Shown one piece after another: positions 31,323-42,232 of a stretch of DNA of 64,000 bases. A program made the position numbers and the translations under genes. Source of the stretch: a bacterium (GTDB lineage Bacteria; Electryoneota; RPQS01). The notes beneath the pieces are model-generated. The model was given only the letters and a program-made list of their open reading frames with translations, did no database searches and had not been told where the DNA came from. The stretch is taken from positions 1 to 64,000 of the forward strand of contig JADKHW010000005.1 of the NCBI GenBank assembly GCA_016721565.1, read 5' to 3'. The first letter of the stretch is position 1. Each line of letters opens with the position of its first letter.

Positions 31323-33346
<2,024 letters not shown>

Positions 33347-33347
33347 C

Positions 33348-33932
33348 ATGAAAGCACTAGTTCAAGAATTGCGTCCGGCGCTCCTCGCGACTTTATTGCT
33401 GACCGTTCTCTTGTGCGGAGTCTATCCGTTGGTGGTGTGGGGGATCGCGCAAACGGTTTTCCCATCTCAAGCCAATGGCAGTTTGATCACGAACGCATCA
33501 GGTACGGTTATCGGCTCTGAGCTGATCGGTCAGCCATTTACCGACGCTCGCTATTTTCATCCGCGTCCCTCGGCTGCGGGCAACGGATACGACGGTGCTT
33601 CGTCCGGCGGCACGAATCTGGGGCCGCTCTCGCAAAAACTAATTGATCAGGTAACTCAACGCGTCGCCGACTTTCGAGCGCTGAATGGAATTCCATCCAA
33701 TGTGGCGATTCCGGCTGACGCGGTTACTGCTTCAGCCAGCGGCCTCGATCCGCACATCAGTCTTGCAAATGCTCGACTTCAAGCGCCGCGCGTCGCGCAG
33801 GCTCGCAACATTTCGACAGATCGCGTACTGCGGTTCATCGAGGGTGCAACGGATGGAAGATCCTTAGGAATTCTCGGAGATCCCGGAGTAAACGTGCTCA
33901 TGCTCAACCTTTCAATGGATAAGGAACACTGA
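33348..33932 (+). CDS. kdpC: Potassium-transporting ATPase subunit KdpC
   Basis: Intact, 194 residues, the normal KdpC length. One N-terminal transmembrane helix (LLATLLLTVLLCGVYPLVVW) is followed by the periplasmic domain with GSELIGQPFTDARYFHPRPS and DPHISLANARLQAPRVAQAR, both family signatures. Assembles with KdpB and KdpA and assists nucleotide binding. Confidence 0.95.
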   Translation: MKALVQELRPALLATLLLTVLLCGVYPLVVWGIAQTVFPSQANGSLITNASGTVIGSELIGQPFTDARYFHPRPSAAGNGYDGASSGGTNLGPLSQKLIDQVTQRVADFRALNGIPSNVAIPADAVTASASGLDPHISLANARLQAPRVAQARNISTDRVLRFIEGATDGRSLGILGDPGVNVLMLNLSMDKEH

Positions 33933-33937
33933 AACAT

Positions 33938-35592
33938 ATGGCCTCCGACCGCAAAGCATCAACGTTTCTCGATCTAATTAGGCGTTCCGAACGCGGCCGA
34001 TTGAAGGTCTATCTCGGTTATGCGCCGGGAGTCGGAAAGACCTATCTCATGCTGCAAGAGGGACGCCGCTTGAAGCAGGAGGGTATTGATGTCGTCGTCG
34101 GGCTGGTCGAAACGCACGGGCGCGCCGATACTGCTGCGCTACTCGAAGGAATGGAAATTGTGCCGCGCAAGCAAATCGCCTATCGCGGGATTACGCTTGA
34201 AGAAATGGATACGGATGCTATCCTTGCACGCAAGCCAAGGATTGCTCTGGTAGACGAACTCGCGCATTCAAATCCGCCTGACAGCAAAAGCACCAAACGC
34301 TACATTGATGTGGAAGAACTTCTGGCGGCGGGCATCCATGTCATCTCGACCATGAACGTGCAGCATCTCGGAGCCTTTACAATACTGTCGAAGGGCTTGT
34401 TAAGCTCAAAGTCGCCGAACGTGTCCCCGACTTAGTTCTAAAGCAAGCTGATGAGATAGTCAACGTCGACCTTTCGCCTGAAGATTTGATTAAGCGATTG
34501 GAGAAAGGCAAGATCTATCCAATAGACCGAATTGCGCTTGCATCGGAAAATTACTTTCAGGCGCCAAACCTTGAGCAGCTTCGTGAATTGACGCTGCGCG
34601 AAACAGCTTCACAGATTGATTTCAAACGTCGCGAGCAGCATGAAGAGGGAGCAGGCACGCCGCCTGATCAAGTTGTGGTCTGCCTCAGCGCATCAGGGCC
34701 GAACAACGCAAACTTGCTGAGATATGGCTCGCGGCTGGCTGGACGTTTGAACCGACGTTGGTATGCTGTTCATGTGCAGACACCAAAAGAGGCTCCACTT
34801 AAAATAGATGCAGGGAAACAACGAGTGTTGGCGGATGCACTTACTCTTGCGAATCAGCTCGGCGCGATGGTCTTTACACTTAAGGGTACAGATGTTGTTG
34901 ACACAATTCTGCGATTTGCGCACGATTACCGCGTAGGGCACATCGTAATCGGTCGGCCCAATCCAAGAACATTCGGTGACCGGATTCTAAGAAGGCCAAG
35001 TCACGTAGAGCGGTTGATCGAAAAAGGCCAAGGCCGCCGTATTGTTATCCTTGACGAGCGTTTGCCCGAATCACCTATTGACCCAAACCGGCCCGAGATT
35101 AACAAACTTGGTACAGAGACTGGAAAAGCCCTTTCAAAGAAATTTCAGAAGTCAACATTATTGATTTGGCAGCAGCCTCTCACAAAGGAACAAGCTATCA
35201 GGGGTTTGCATAAAGCAATGCAGTGCGCATATCCTCAAAGTGTAGATGCATCATCTCTGCAACTTGCTCTGAACCGCGAAGCAGAAATGTCAACGTTTTT
35301 GAATGAGGCAATAGCTGTTCCTCATGCGGTCGTACCCGGACTTGACACGATTTGTTGGGCAATCGGGATCCCTAAGCAAGGGATAAGCGATACGGACACT
35401 GGGGCACACATCCACGCGGTCCTGTTTGTATTGTATCCGCCGGAACAGTCGGCCGAGTATCTAACCTATTTGGCTAAAGCTGCTGCTCTATTCCGAGATC
35501 GGCGAAATCTTGAGCAACTTTCGTCTGTCCAATCCCCGGAAGAATTCTTAATATGGCTCAAGCAAAGTGATTTAAGTGGAGGAGCAAAGTGA
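33938..35592 (+). CDS. kdpD: KdpD-like sensor without kinase, fused to a PTS EIIA(Ntr)-like domain (one frameshift)
   Basis: About 550 residues once a frame change near 34365 is repaired. Residues 1-210 are the KdpD domain (RGRLKVYLGYAPGVGKTYLM with Walker A, ALVDELAHSNPP with Walker B, STMNVQHL). Next is a universal-stress-like domain (VVVCLSASGPNNANLLRYGS; IVIGRPNP). The four membrane helices and the histidine kinase of E. coli KdpD are missing. Instead the last about 145 residues match type-2 PTS EIIA/PtsN: REAEMSTFLNEAIAVPHAVV has the phospho-acceptor His of the PH motif (near 35320), then AVLFVLYPPEQSAEYLTYLA and SPEEFLIWLKQ. In E. coli, free EIIA(Ntr) binds KdpD, so this fusion is functionally suggestive. 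Confidence 0.85.
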
Positions 35593-36198
35593 ATGTCTTC
35601 CTTTGGTGCATTTGGCAGAAGAGGATCGGGATTGTTGCGATGTACTCAGAGGGCCTAAGTTCAGTCGAACAGCTACGTCGCTAACATGCCAATTGGTCAT
35701 ATCCTCGGCGTTAACTTGGCGGAGGACTTTGGGTAAGCAATCATCCTGACCTGCTTCCATGGTTAGCAAGGTACTCCCTAAGACTCTTGAATCATGAAAC
35801 ACCGCTGCCTACCGGCGTGTCGGTGCCCAGCTTTGTACCGCTTGCACTTGTGAATTTATTGTCCTGTTTTTGCCCTGCTTTCGGAAATTGTTCGTTGCCA
35901 AAACATAGACTTAGCTGTTCGCGCATAGAAAGCCCCAAACCGGGGCTTTCTTCATATCTCGATGTCTCATGACATATCTGACACAATTGGTCAGCTTTTC
36001 TTTCGGAAAAAGACCATAAAACGTCTGGAACGTAAGTCGCCGTCGAGCGTCTAAACATTATCAATCAGCATTGCGTTTTGTTAGCATTCAAAGTAATTTG
36101 TTGTCCGACAAAGACGCCTTCAAACCCGCTTCAATTGTCTTATCTCCCCATATCTCCTGCATTTTTTTGTCTTTTATATCAATTGTTTCGGCATAATT
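35593..36198. other. Intergenic region after kdp
   Basis: About 600 bases with no convincing gene on either strand. A GTG 31-codon frame (35590-35685) overlaps the kdpD stop but resembles nothing. A terminator lies at 35928-35952. The last 100 bases are T-rich and probably hold the promoter of the 36199 gene. Confidence 0.4.
35928..35952 (+). terminator. Intrinsic terminator of the kdp operon
   Basis: GAAAGCCCC and GGGGCTTTC form a perfect nine-base stem with a five-base loop, followed by TTC. Confidence 0.7.
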
Positions 36199-36978
36199 AT
36201 GAAGAAATTACGACATCCCACACGCTGGCTCAGATACTCTGTGCTGGCCACGATTCTGACCCTCATCTTCTACGTGGCGTTTGGATATGGGAAGCGCTCC
36301 TTTGAAGCGTTCTGCCCCTTTGGCGGAATGGAAAGTCTGTGGGGCCTCTACCAGTCCGGGGAATTTAGCTGCACACTGGGTCCGCTGAATCTATCATTGC
36401 TAATCGGTGTACTCGTCTTGGCTCTGATCGCGCGGAAGGCGTTTTGCGGTTGGGCCTGCCCCATTGGCTTCTTGAGTGAACTCGCGTCACGTTTCACTAG
36501 CCTGTTTTGGCGGCGACGCCCTCAGCCTTCCGAAAAGGCGGAAAAAGGCCTTAAGCTCTTGCGCTACGTTGTTCTCGTCGCTGCACTGTATTTCACATAC
36601 AAATCCGAGGAGCTGATTCTGCGAGGCTACGATCCGTTCTTCTTACTGTTTTCTGGATTCGGTCATGGCTCATTAGGCATCGTAAGTTGGATTGTCTTCG
36701 CTGCCTTGGTCGTCGGCGCGTTCTTGATTCCGATGTTCTTCTGCCGTTATCTCTGCCCGATGGGCGCAACATTTGATCCGTTCAGCAAAGTGGGCATGCT
36801 GAAGGTTGTCCGCAACGAAAGCTCGTGCACTATGTGCGGTGCTTGTCAACGAAAATGTCCCCAGAACCTTGCACCACAGTCGGTTGTAAAACTGCGCCAC
36901 CAAGATTGTACCTTATGCCTTGAGTGTTTAGACGCCTGCCCGATCGACAAGACGCTTGAACTAAGAGCGATGATATAA
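36199..36978 (+). CDS. NapH/CcoG-type membrane polyferredoxin (4Fe-4S)
   Basis: An intact 259-residue integral membrane protein with about five hydrophobic spans. It has two membrane-side Cys motifs typical of NapH/NosR-like proteins (CGWACPIGFLSE near 36447; CRYLCPMGATFDPF near 36742). At the C-terminus are two ferredoxin clusters (CTMCGACQRKCP near 36829, CTLCLECLDACPID near 36910). It likely transfers electrons from the quinone pool to periplasmic partners. It is the first gene of a co-directional run with an HMA-like protein 12 bases downstream, pointing to metal or cofactor handling; no nap or nos structural genes are present. Confidence 0.82.
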   Translation: MKKLRHPTRWLRYSVLATILTLIFYVAFGYGKRSFEAFCPFGGMESLWGLYQSGEFSCTLGPLNLSLLIGVLVLALIARKAFCGWACPIGFLSELASRFTSLFWRRRPQPSEKAEKGLKLLRYVVLVAALYFTYKSEELILRGYDPFFLLFSGFGHGSLGIVSWIVFAALVVGAFLIPMFFCRYLCPMGATFDPFSKVGMLKVVRNESSCTMCGACQRKCPQNLAPQSVVKLRHQDCTLCLECLDACPIDKTLELRAMI

Positions 36979-36990
36979 AAGGAATCAACA

Positions 36991-37353
36991 ATGAAAATAC
37001 CAAGCTTCATATTGCCGCTGTTGGTTGTTGCCGCCTTGACGAGCGGCTATTTACTGCGCAATGCGTTTACTCAGCCCACTACCGACGTGACCTTTGCCTC
37101 CACAGGTCAGGAAATTGTCACCTGCACAGTACAAGGTGTAAAATGCAAAGGCACGGCGAACTTCTTCACTGAATTGTATAATAACACGCCCGGCATTGCA
37201 GGCATTGTAACATTCGCATCGGAGCACCGTGTAGTTTTCACTTATGATCCTGCGGTTATTACACCAGATGGAATTAAGCAAGTCATGGAAGCGCCAATCC
37301 CGCTTCGCGATGGAACAGTTCGACAGGTGTTTGTCTGTGAGTCGATGGAATAG
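36991..37353 (+). CDS. Exported HMA-like domain protein
   Basis: 120 residues. An N-terminal signal anchor (MKIPSFILPLLVVAALTSGY) is followed by a single ferredoxin-like domain resembling heavy-metal-associated domains (VTCTVQGVKCKGTANFF, then GIAGIVTFASEHRVVFTYD). In this variant the two Cys are separated by six residues (C-x6-C), not the usual CxxC. A third Cys lies near the end (QVFVCESME). Twelve bases after the polyferredoxin gene, so co-transcribed. Confidence 0.65.
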   Translation: MKIPSFILPLLVVAALTSGYLLRNAFTQPTTDVTFASTGQEIVTCTVQGVKCKGTANFFTELYNNTPGIAGIVTFASEHRVVFTYDPAVITPDGIKQVMEAPIPLRDGTVRQVFVCESME

Positions 37354-37408
37354 CTCGCCCATCAATACAAGGATCCCTGCAATTAAGGAAACCACTAAAT
37401 AGAACTCT

Positions 37409-37936
37409 ATGGCCGAACACAGCAAAGAGGGTTGGCTTAACTGGCTCGCAATTACGACAATTATCTTCTCCGCTTGCGCGACTCTGTCCACCTTCCGCGG
37501 CGGTGGATTCTCAACGAAAGCTATTCTTGCACAAACCAATGCTGCCAACATGTGGGCCTATTTTCAAGCCAAGAGTGTTAAACAGCACGGTTATGAGTTG
37601 CAGCAAGACGTCTTAGAATTGCAGTTGCCAAGCCTGACGGGCGAGCAAGCCGTAGCCTACAAAGTAAAGATCGCGGAATACCAGAGCGAAATTGAGCGAT
37701 ATGACGGTGAGAAAGCTGAGGCGATGAAGAACGCGCAGGACTTCGAAAAGACGCGCGCCGAACATCAGGTTACCAGTAGCAGTTTCGGCTTGGCCGTGGT
37801 CTTCTTGCAAGTAGCCATCATGCTTTCTGCATTAGCGGCGCTCCTCAAGAAAAAGATAATTTGGTACGGTGGAGTAGCAGTCGGCGTCGTCGGCCTGTGG
37901 TGGTTCGCGGACGGAGTCTGGCATATTTTCGCGTGA
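37409..37936 (+). CDS. DUF4337 family membrane protein
   Basis: An intact 175-residue protein: N-terminal span (WLAITTIIFSACATLSTF), the family signature FSTKAILAQTNAANMWAYFQAKSVKQH split over a helix, a charged coiled coil (about residues 65-115), and two further spans at the C-terminus (AVVFLQVAIMLSALAAL; WYGGVAVGVVGLWWFA). Function unknown in the family. Fifty-five bases after the HMA-like gene. Confidence 0.75.
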   Translation: MAEHSKEGWLNWLAITTIIFSACATLSTFRGGGFSTKAILAQTNAANMWAYFQAKSVKQHGYELQQDVLELQLPSLTGEQAVAYKVKIAEYQSEIERYDGEKAEAMKNAQDFEKTRAEHQVTSSSFGLAVVFLQVAIMLSALAALLKKKIIWYGGVAVGVVGLWWFADGVWHIFA

Positions 37937-37961
37937 TTTAATTACGCCAGAACTTAGGAAC

Positions 37962-39290
37962 ATGATGATACAGGCCGAACAAAACCGCCTTGCTGTGAGA
38001 TCCGGACAAGTGCCAGATATTCGCGTGGCCATTGCTTCCAGAGATGACTCTTTTCGGCGGCAAGCGAACGTTTGGCTCCTCCTGAGCCTCCTTGCCATGG
38101 CCGCGTTGATAACCGTTCACATGGGGTTTCGTGCGGTAATGGGATATCCAAGCAAAGGATTGGTTATCCTTTTTGCGGTTAGGTTTGTCGAGCAGGTCGC
38201 GGAACTTGTGTGGCTACAAAACCTCACTTCACCTCTGAGTGAACGCGCAAGGCGCCGTTACGCCGCAATCAGTGTTGGCGCAGGTATTCTGTTCGCGTTC
38301 TCAGCGTCGATGCTAAGCAACGTGCAAGAGTCGCATTACGCCGCGTTGATGGTCCTACCAATAATCGTCGCGGCATCGAGTGAATTGACGCTGTCTGCCA
38401 CGCTTATTACCGTTGCGATGTGCGGTTCTCTCACGATTTTTCAGGTTTGGTATTACTACGACCGTGACCCGCAGTTGACGGAATACTACGAGGCGTCGAC
38501 TGTCGTATTGATCTACCTGGTCGTCGCGTTGGTCGTTCACTTACTGGTGAGTATTCTGAGGCAGCGCGAACAATCGCTCGAGCGCAGTTTACATGAGCTT
38601 GCTAATACTCGAGATCGGTTGGTTGAAGAAGAGAAACTTGCGGCCATCGGCAGGCTCGCAAGCTCTATTGCGCATGAAATCCGCAATCCCGTTTCGGTCA
38701 TTTCAAGTTCGCTGACTATGGCGCGCGCTGTCAGCACCAACTTGGAAACGCGAGATGAACTTTTCGACATTGCCGAGCACGAGGCTAAGCGCATGGAACT
38801 CCTCACTACCGATTTGCTTTCGTACGCACGGCAAAAAGAACCAGACTTGAATGTTACTCAACTTGGAATGACAGTGAATTATGTTCGCGATGTCACGCAG
38901 GCCCGCGCCGCTGAAGTCGGTGTCAAAATTGTAGCATCGTGCGAACACGACGGCGACATCATTTGCGATTCGTTCCAAATCTATCAGGCTCTCATCAACC
39001 TTATAATGAACGCCATCGACGCAAGTGCTCACGGTAACGTCGTGATGCTCAGCGCCGCAAGCATAGCTGGGACTACGATCTTTGCTGTTGTGAATAATGG
39101 ACCGCCGATCCCCGAGCAGGCGTTGCAGCGGTTGTTCGAGCCATTCTTCACGACCAAACCTAAGGGCACAGGTTTGGGATTAGCAATATCGCGGAAGATC
39201 GCTCAGAATCACGGCGGTGATTTGAGGCTAACCGTTAATGGCCCCGACCGCGTACGTTTTGAGCTAACGATACCTGAAACGACCAAATGA
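37962..39290 (+). CDS. Membrane histidine kinase, NtrB/AtoS-type
   Basis: An intact 442-residue protein with six hydrophobic spans between residues 35 and 200 and no large periplasmic loop (an integral-membrane sensor). The HisKA H-box is IGRLASSIAHEIRNPVSVIS (near 38645), N-box LINLIMNAIDAS (near 38995), G1 weak (NNGPPIPE), F-box LFEPFFTTKPKGTGLGLAIS (near 39133). The HEIRNP context and the adjacent sigma-54 regulator 20 bases downstream mark an NtrB-like pair. Stimulus unknown; the neighbours suggest redox or metal stress. Confidence 0.88.
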   Translation: MMIQAEQNRLAVRSGQVPDIRVAIASRDDSFRRQANVWLLLSLLAMAALITVHMGFRAVMGYPSKGLVILFAVRFVEQVAELVWLQNLTSPLSERARRRYAAISVGAGILFAFSASMLSNVQESHYAALMVLPIIVAASSELTLSATLITVAMCGSLTIFQVWYYYDRDPQLTEYYEASTVVLIYLVVALVVHLLVSILRQREQSLERSLHELANTRDRLVEEEKLAAIGRLASSIAHEIRNPVSVISSSLTMARAVSTNLETRDELFDIAEHEAKRMELLTTDLLSYARQKEPDLNVTQLGMTVNYVRDVTQARAAEVGVKIVASCEHDGDIICDSFQIYQALINLIMNAIDASAHGNVVMLSAASIAGTTIFAVVNNGPPIPEQALQRLFEPFFTTKPKGTGLGLAISRKIAQNHGGDLRLTVNGPDRVRFELTIPETTK

Positions 39291-39309
39291 TGAGTATTGA
39301 GGATTAACT

Positions 39310-40707
39310 GTGGCGAAAATCTTAGTTGTTGACGATGAGATCAGCGCCAGACGAGTGCTTGGGGTGATCCTCAAAGAAGACGGGCACGATGTGCATGAGG
39401 CCGACGGCATCATGAGCGCGTTCGAGTTCGTTCAATCGCACCCGCTCGATTTGGTAATAACCGACCAAAGTATGCCGGACGGCGACGGCATGACGCTGTT
39501 GGCTCAATGCCGCGAGTATGATCAGTCAATCCCTGTGGTTATGCTAACGGCGTTCGCGTCAGTTGAAACTGCCGTTCAGGCCATGCGCGAAGGGGCTTTC
39601 GATTTTCTGACGAAGCCGTTTAGTCCTGACGTCGTGCGCAACGTCGTGCGCCGCGCTATTGAGCGCACTGAATTGCTACGTGAAAATCAGTTGCTCAAGC
39701 GGGAAGTCGGACAGCAAATCAATATTACGGGTATCATTGGTGAAAGCGCACCTGTCGAGAAAGTAAAGGCTCTGATTCAGAAAGTTGCGCGCACGAATGC
39801 CACCGTTCTCATAACCGGCGAAACCGGAACCGGCAAGGAGCTGGTTGCCCGTGCAATTCATACCGGAAGCAAACGCTGCGACCGGCCGTTTGTCGCAATC
39901 AATTGCAGCGCCCTGCCTGAGCAGCTCTTAGAAAGTCAGCTCTTTGGGCACGAAAAGGGAGCCTTTACCGGCGCCGATCGCTCACGACCCGGTCTATTCG
40001 AGGCCGCGCACTCAGGCACTCTGTTTCTTGATGAGGCCGGCGAGATGTCGCTGCCGTTGCAGGCTAAGCTCTTGCGCGTGCTCACCGATGGACAAATCAC
40101 GCGCGTGGGCTCGATATCAGTGCGAACGGTTGATGTACGGATTGTCGTCGCAACGCATCGAGACCTGTTGATGAAGACGAAGGATGGATCATTTCGCGAA
40201 GACCTCTACTATCGGCTCGCGGTCGTGCCGATACACGTACCTGCCTTGCGCGAGCGTCAAGAGGACATTCCGGCGCTTGCAGATCACTTCTTGCAGCAGG
40301 TCATTGCCGACGCTAAGCTTCCAGCGTTGCATCTTTCGACACAGGCGCGTAAAGCCTTGATGTTTTATTCATTTCCGGGAAATGTACGTGAGCTGCGTAA
40401 CCTTGTGGAGCGCGCGAGCATTCTGGCGACCAGTCAGGAAATTGGGCCCGAACTTTTTCCGGTCACACCAGGAGTCAGCGGAGCCGATAGTGCCGACGCG
40501 AAATCCTCGAAAATTGATATTGAAGACTGGCTTGTGACTCTTCCGGATACGGTAGACCTTGCCCAAACAGTGGCCGAAGTAGAGCGTTCGCTCCTGCTCC
40601 GTGCATTGAGTGCGGCGAACGGTGTGCAAGCGGCGGCCGCGCGCAGCCTGGGGATTTCCCGCAGCGACATACAATACAAACTGAGGAAGCATGGTATCCA
40701 AGCATAG
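39310..40707 (+). CDS. Sigma-54-dependent NtrC-family response regulator
   Basis: Intact, 465 residues, GTG start with TGAGGA before it. Receiver (ILVVDDEISARRVL, acceptor Asp in LVITDQSMPDGDG), AAA+ with GETGTGKELVARAIH (near 39818), ESQLFGHEKGAFTGADRSRP (near 39932, canonical GAFTGA), GTLFLDEAGEMSL, FREDLYYRLAVVPI, FPGNVRELRNLVERA. The Fis HTH is at the end (VQAAAARSLGISRSDIQYKL). A terminator follows. The nearest promoter with a -24/-12-like sequence is that of the exported rubrerythrin gene. Confidence 0.93.
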   Translation: MAKILVVDDEISARRVLGVILKEDGHDVHEADGIMSAFEFVQSHPLDLVITDQSMPDGDGMTLLAQCREYDQSIPVVMLTAFASVETAVQAMREGAFDFLTKPFSPDVVRNVVRRAIERTELLRENQLLKREVGQQINITGIIGESAPVEKVKALIQKVARTNATVLITGETGTGKELVARAIHTGSKRCDRPFVAINCSALPEQLLESQLFGHEKGAFTGADRSRPGLFEAAHSGTLFLDEAGEMSLPLQAKLLRVLTDGQITRVGSISVRTVDVRIVVATHRDLLMKTKDGSFREDLYYRLAVVPIHVPALRERQEDIPALADHFLQQVIADAKLPALHLSTQARKALMFYSFPGNVRELRNLVERASILATSQEIGPELFPVTPGVSGADSADAKSSKIDIEDWLVTLPDTVDLAQTVAEVERSLLLRALSAANGVQAAAARSLGISRSDIQYKLRKHGIQA

Positions 40708-40745
40708 TTAGTCCGCGTAGCCTGTATCAATATTCTTACAACTCT

Positions 40746-40787
40746 AAGCCCATTCGTCCGACTTCTTAGACGGCAAATGGGCTTTTT
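40746..40787 (+). terminator. Intrinsic terminator after the NtrBC pair
   Basis: AAGCCCATT pairs with AATGGGCTT. An inner TCCG/CGGC-like stem is present, and a TTTTT tail follows. Confidence 0.75.
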
Positions 40788-40837
40788 GCAGAGGAACAAT
40801 GCCTGCAACTCACAGAATAACAAAGTTTTATTACATT

Positions 40838-40853
40838 GGCACCAATATTGATA
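40838..40853 (+). promoter_or_regulatory. Possible sigma-54 promoter of the rubrerythrin gene
   Basis: TTGGCACCAATATTGATA: the GG of the -24 element (40839-40840) is followed by exactly ten bases and then GA where the -12 GC is expected. The upstream half (TGGCAC) is consensus, the -12 half is one base off. It lies about 60 bases before the ATG and directly downstream of a sigma-54 activator gene. Confidence 0.4.
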
Positions 40854-40912
40854 TATACATAGTAAGTCGCATGTAATTCTCCGACCAAATTTGATCAAAA
40901 AACAACCAAATC

Positions 40913-41557
40913 ATGAAGATCTTATTACAATCCATCAGACTCCCGATTGCTCTCGCGCTCGCCGTTCTTGCATTGCATCTTGTCCTGCCGATGACCTCAT
41001 TCGCACAAGACCAAAAAGCCGCTACTACTCTTGACAATCTGCAAGCCGCATTCAACGGGGAAAGCAACGCTCACGCAAAGTACCTCCTATTTGCCGCCAA
41101 AGCGGACGAAGAAGGATTCGGAAAGGTGGCGAGCTTGTTTCGCGCGGCAGCTCGTGCCGAGCAGATTCACGCAGCGAATCATGCCAGCGTGATCAAACAA
41201 CTTGGCGCGACACCGACGGCTGATGTTAAGACAGCCGACGTCAAGTCCACTAAAGAAAACCTCCAGGCCGCCCTTGCCGGTGAATCGTATGAGCGCGATA
41301 CAATGTATCCTGAGTTTCTCGCTCTCGCACGCAAGGAGAACAACAAGGACGCGCTTAGGACGTTCAACTTCGCAAAGTCGGCCGAAGCGGAGCACGCGAA
41401 ACTGTATCAGGAGGCTCACAATAACCTCGAGAGCTGGAAGGGCGACAAGATGGACTTCTATGTTTGTGCCATTTGCGGAAACACAGTGAAATCCGTCGGT
41501 TTTGAAAAATGCCCAGTTTGTTTTACAAGCGCGGACAAATATGAAAAGGTAAGCTGA
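40913..41557 (+). CDS. Exported rubrerythrin
   Basis: A non-heme di-iron peroxidase-like protein of 214 residues. A clear signal peptide (LPIALALAVLALHLVLPMTSFAQ) precedes a four-helix ferritin-like domain with the diiron ligands in FNGESNAHAKY, ARAEQIHAANH, LAGESYERDTMYPEF and SAEAEHAKLY. A C-terminal rubredoxin-like site follows (YVCAICGN ... FEKCPVCFTS). Most rubrerythrins are cytoplasmic, so the signal peptide points to peroxide or oxidative defence in the periplasm. Likely controlled by the neighbouring NtrBC pair (inference). Confidence 0.88.
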   Translation: MKILLQSIRLPIALALAVLALHLVLPMTSFAQDQKAATTLDNLQAAFNGESNAHAKYLLFAAKADEEGFGKVASLFRAAARAEQIHAANHASVIKQLGATPTADVKTADVKSTKENLQAALAGESYERDTMYPEFLALARKENNKDALRTFNFAKSAEAEHAKLYQEAHNNLESWKGDKMDFYVCAICGNTVKSVGFEKCPVCFTSADKYEKVS

Positions 41558-41651
41558 TCTACGATGCAGAGTGGGCCGTCCAGAGTCGTTCCTCACGCTT
41601 GTTGGATGGCCCTATGATTGATAATATCATCCTACTATACTTAAGACCACT

Positions 41652-42212
41652 ATGTTTCCTCCAATCCCCGCTTGGGAAGGTTTGCATCCGCTCATCATTC
41701 ACTTTCCGATCGCACTTCTTATCACCGCGCCCGTGCTGGTCATTGCAGGGATTCTATTCTCAAATCAACGGCAGGGATTGTTCATTGCAGCGTTCGCATT
41801 AATGCTGGTTGGCTCTATTGCGTCCTTCGTGGCCGTTTCAACCGGCGAAGCTGCCGGTGAATTAGCGGAACGAAATGATGCAGTCAATGTGGTGATTGAA
41901 GAGCACGAAGAACTGGCGGAACTCACGAGAACTCTCTTTGCGCTATTGACAATCGTTTTCGGCGCCATTCTTTTCGGACCAAAGCTCTTAAAGAAGGAGC
42001 TTGCCCCGGGAGTATTGTCTATTGTAATGGTTGCCTTCCTGCTCTTCTATTCGGGCGGAGTTCTGGTCCTGGCGAACACTGCCCATCAAGGCGGCCGTCT
42101 CGTTCATGAATTCGGAGTGCGCGCGATGATGCAGACCGCAGCGGCCAGTATTCCCTCAGGTTCAGTTTCGCACTCAAATGACCAACAAGCCGCAGATGAC
42201 GACAATGATTAG
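41652..42212 (+). CDS. DUF2231 membrane protein
   Basis: 186 residues, four transmembrane helices. The family start is visible (WEGLHPLIIHFPIALLITAP, with the conserved His-Pro and His-Phe-Pro). Then come GEAAGELAE, an acidic helix (VIEEHEELAELT), two more spans and a His in NTAHQGGRLVHEFGVRA. DUF2231 members are often near cytochrome or oxidative-stress genes; their function is unknown. Ninety-five bases after the rubrerythrin gene with no terminator seen between. Confidence 0.8.
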   Translation: MFPPIPAWEGLHPLIIHFPIALLITAPVLVIAGILFSNQRQGLFIAAFALMLVGSIASFVAVSTGEAAGELAERNDAVNVVIEEHEELAELTRTLFALLTIVFGAILFGPKLLKKELAPGVLSIVMVAFLLFYSGGVLVLANTAHQGGRLVHEFGVRAMMQTAAASIPSGSVSHSNDQQAADDDND

Positions 42213-42232
42213 AAAGACAAGACAGGTGCAAG

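Noticed and set aside
35792..36064. A 90-codon minus-strand frame after kdp
   Set aside because: It runs through the terminator hairpin at 35928-35952 and shows no recognisable domain.
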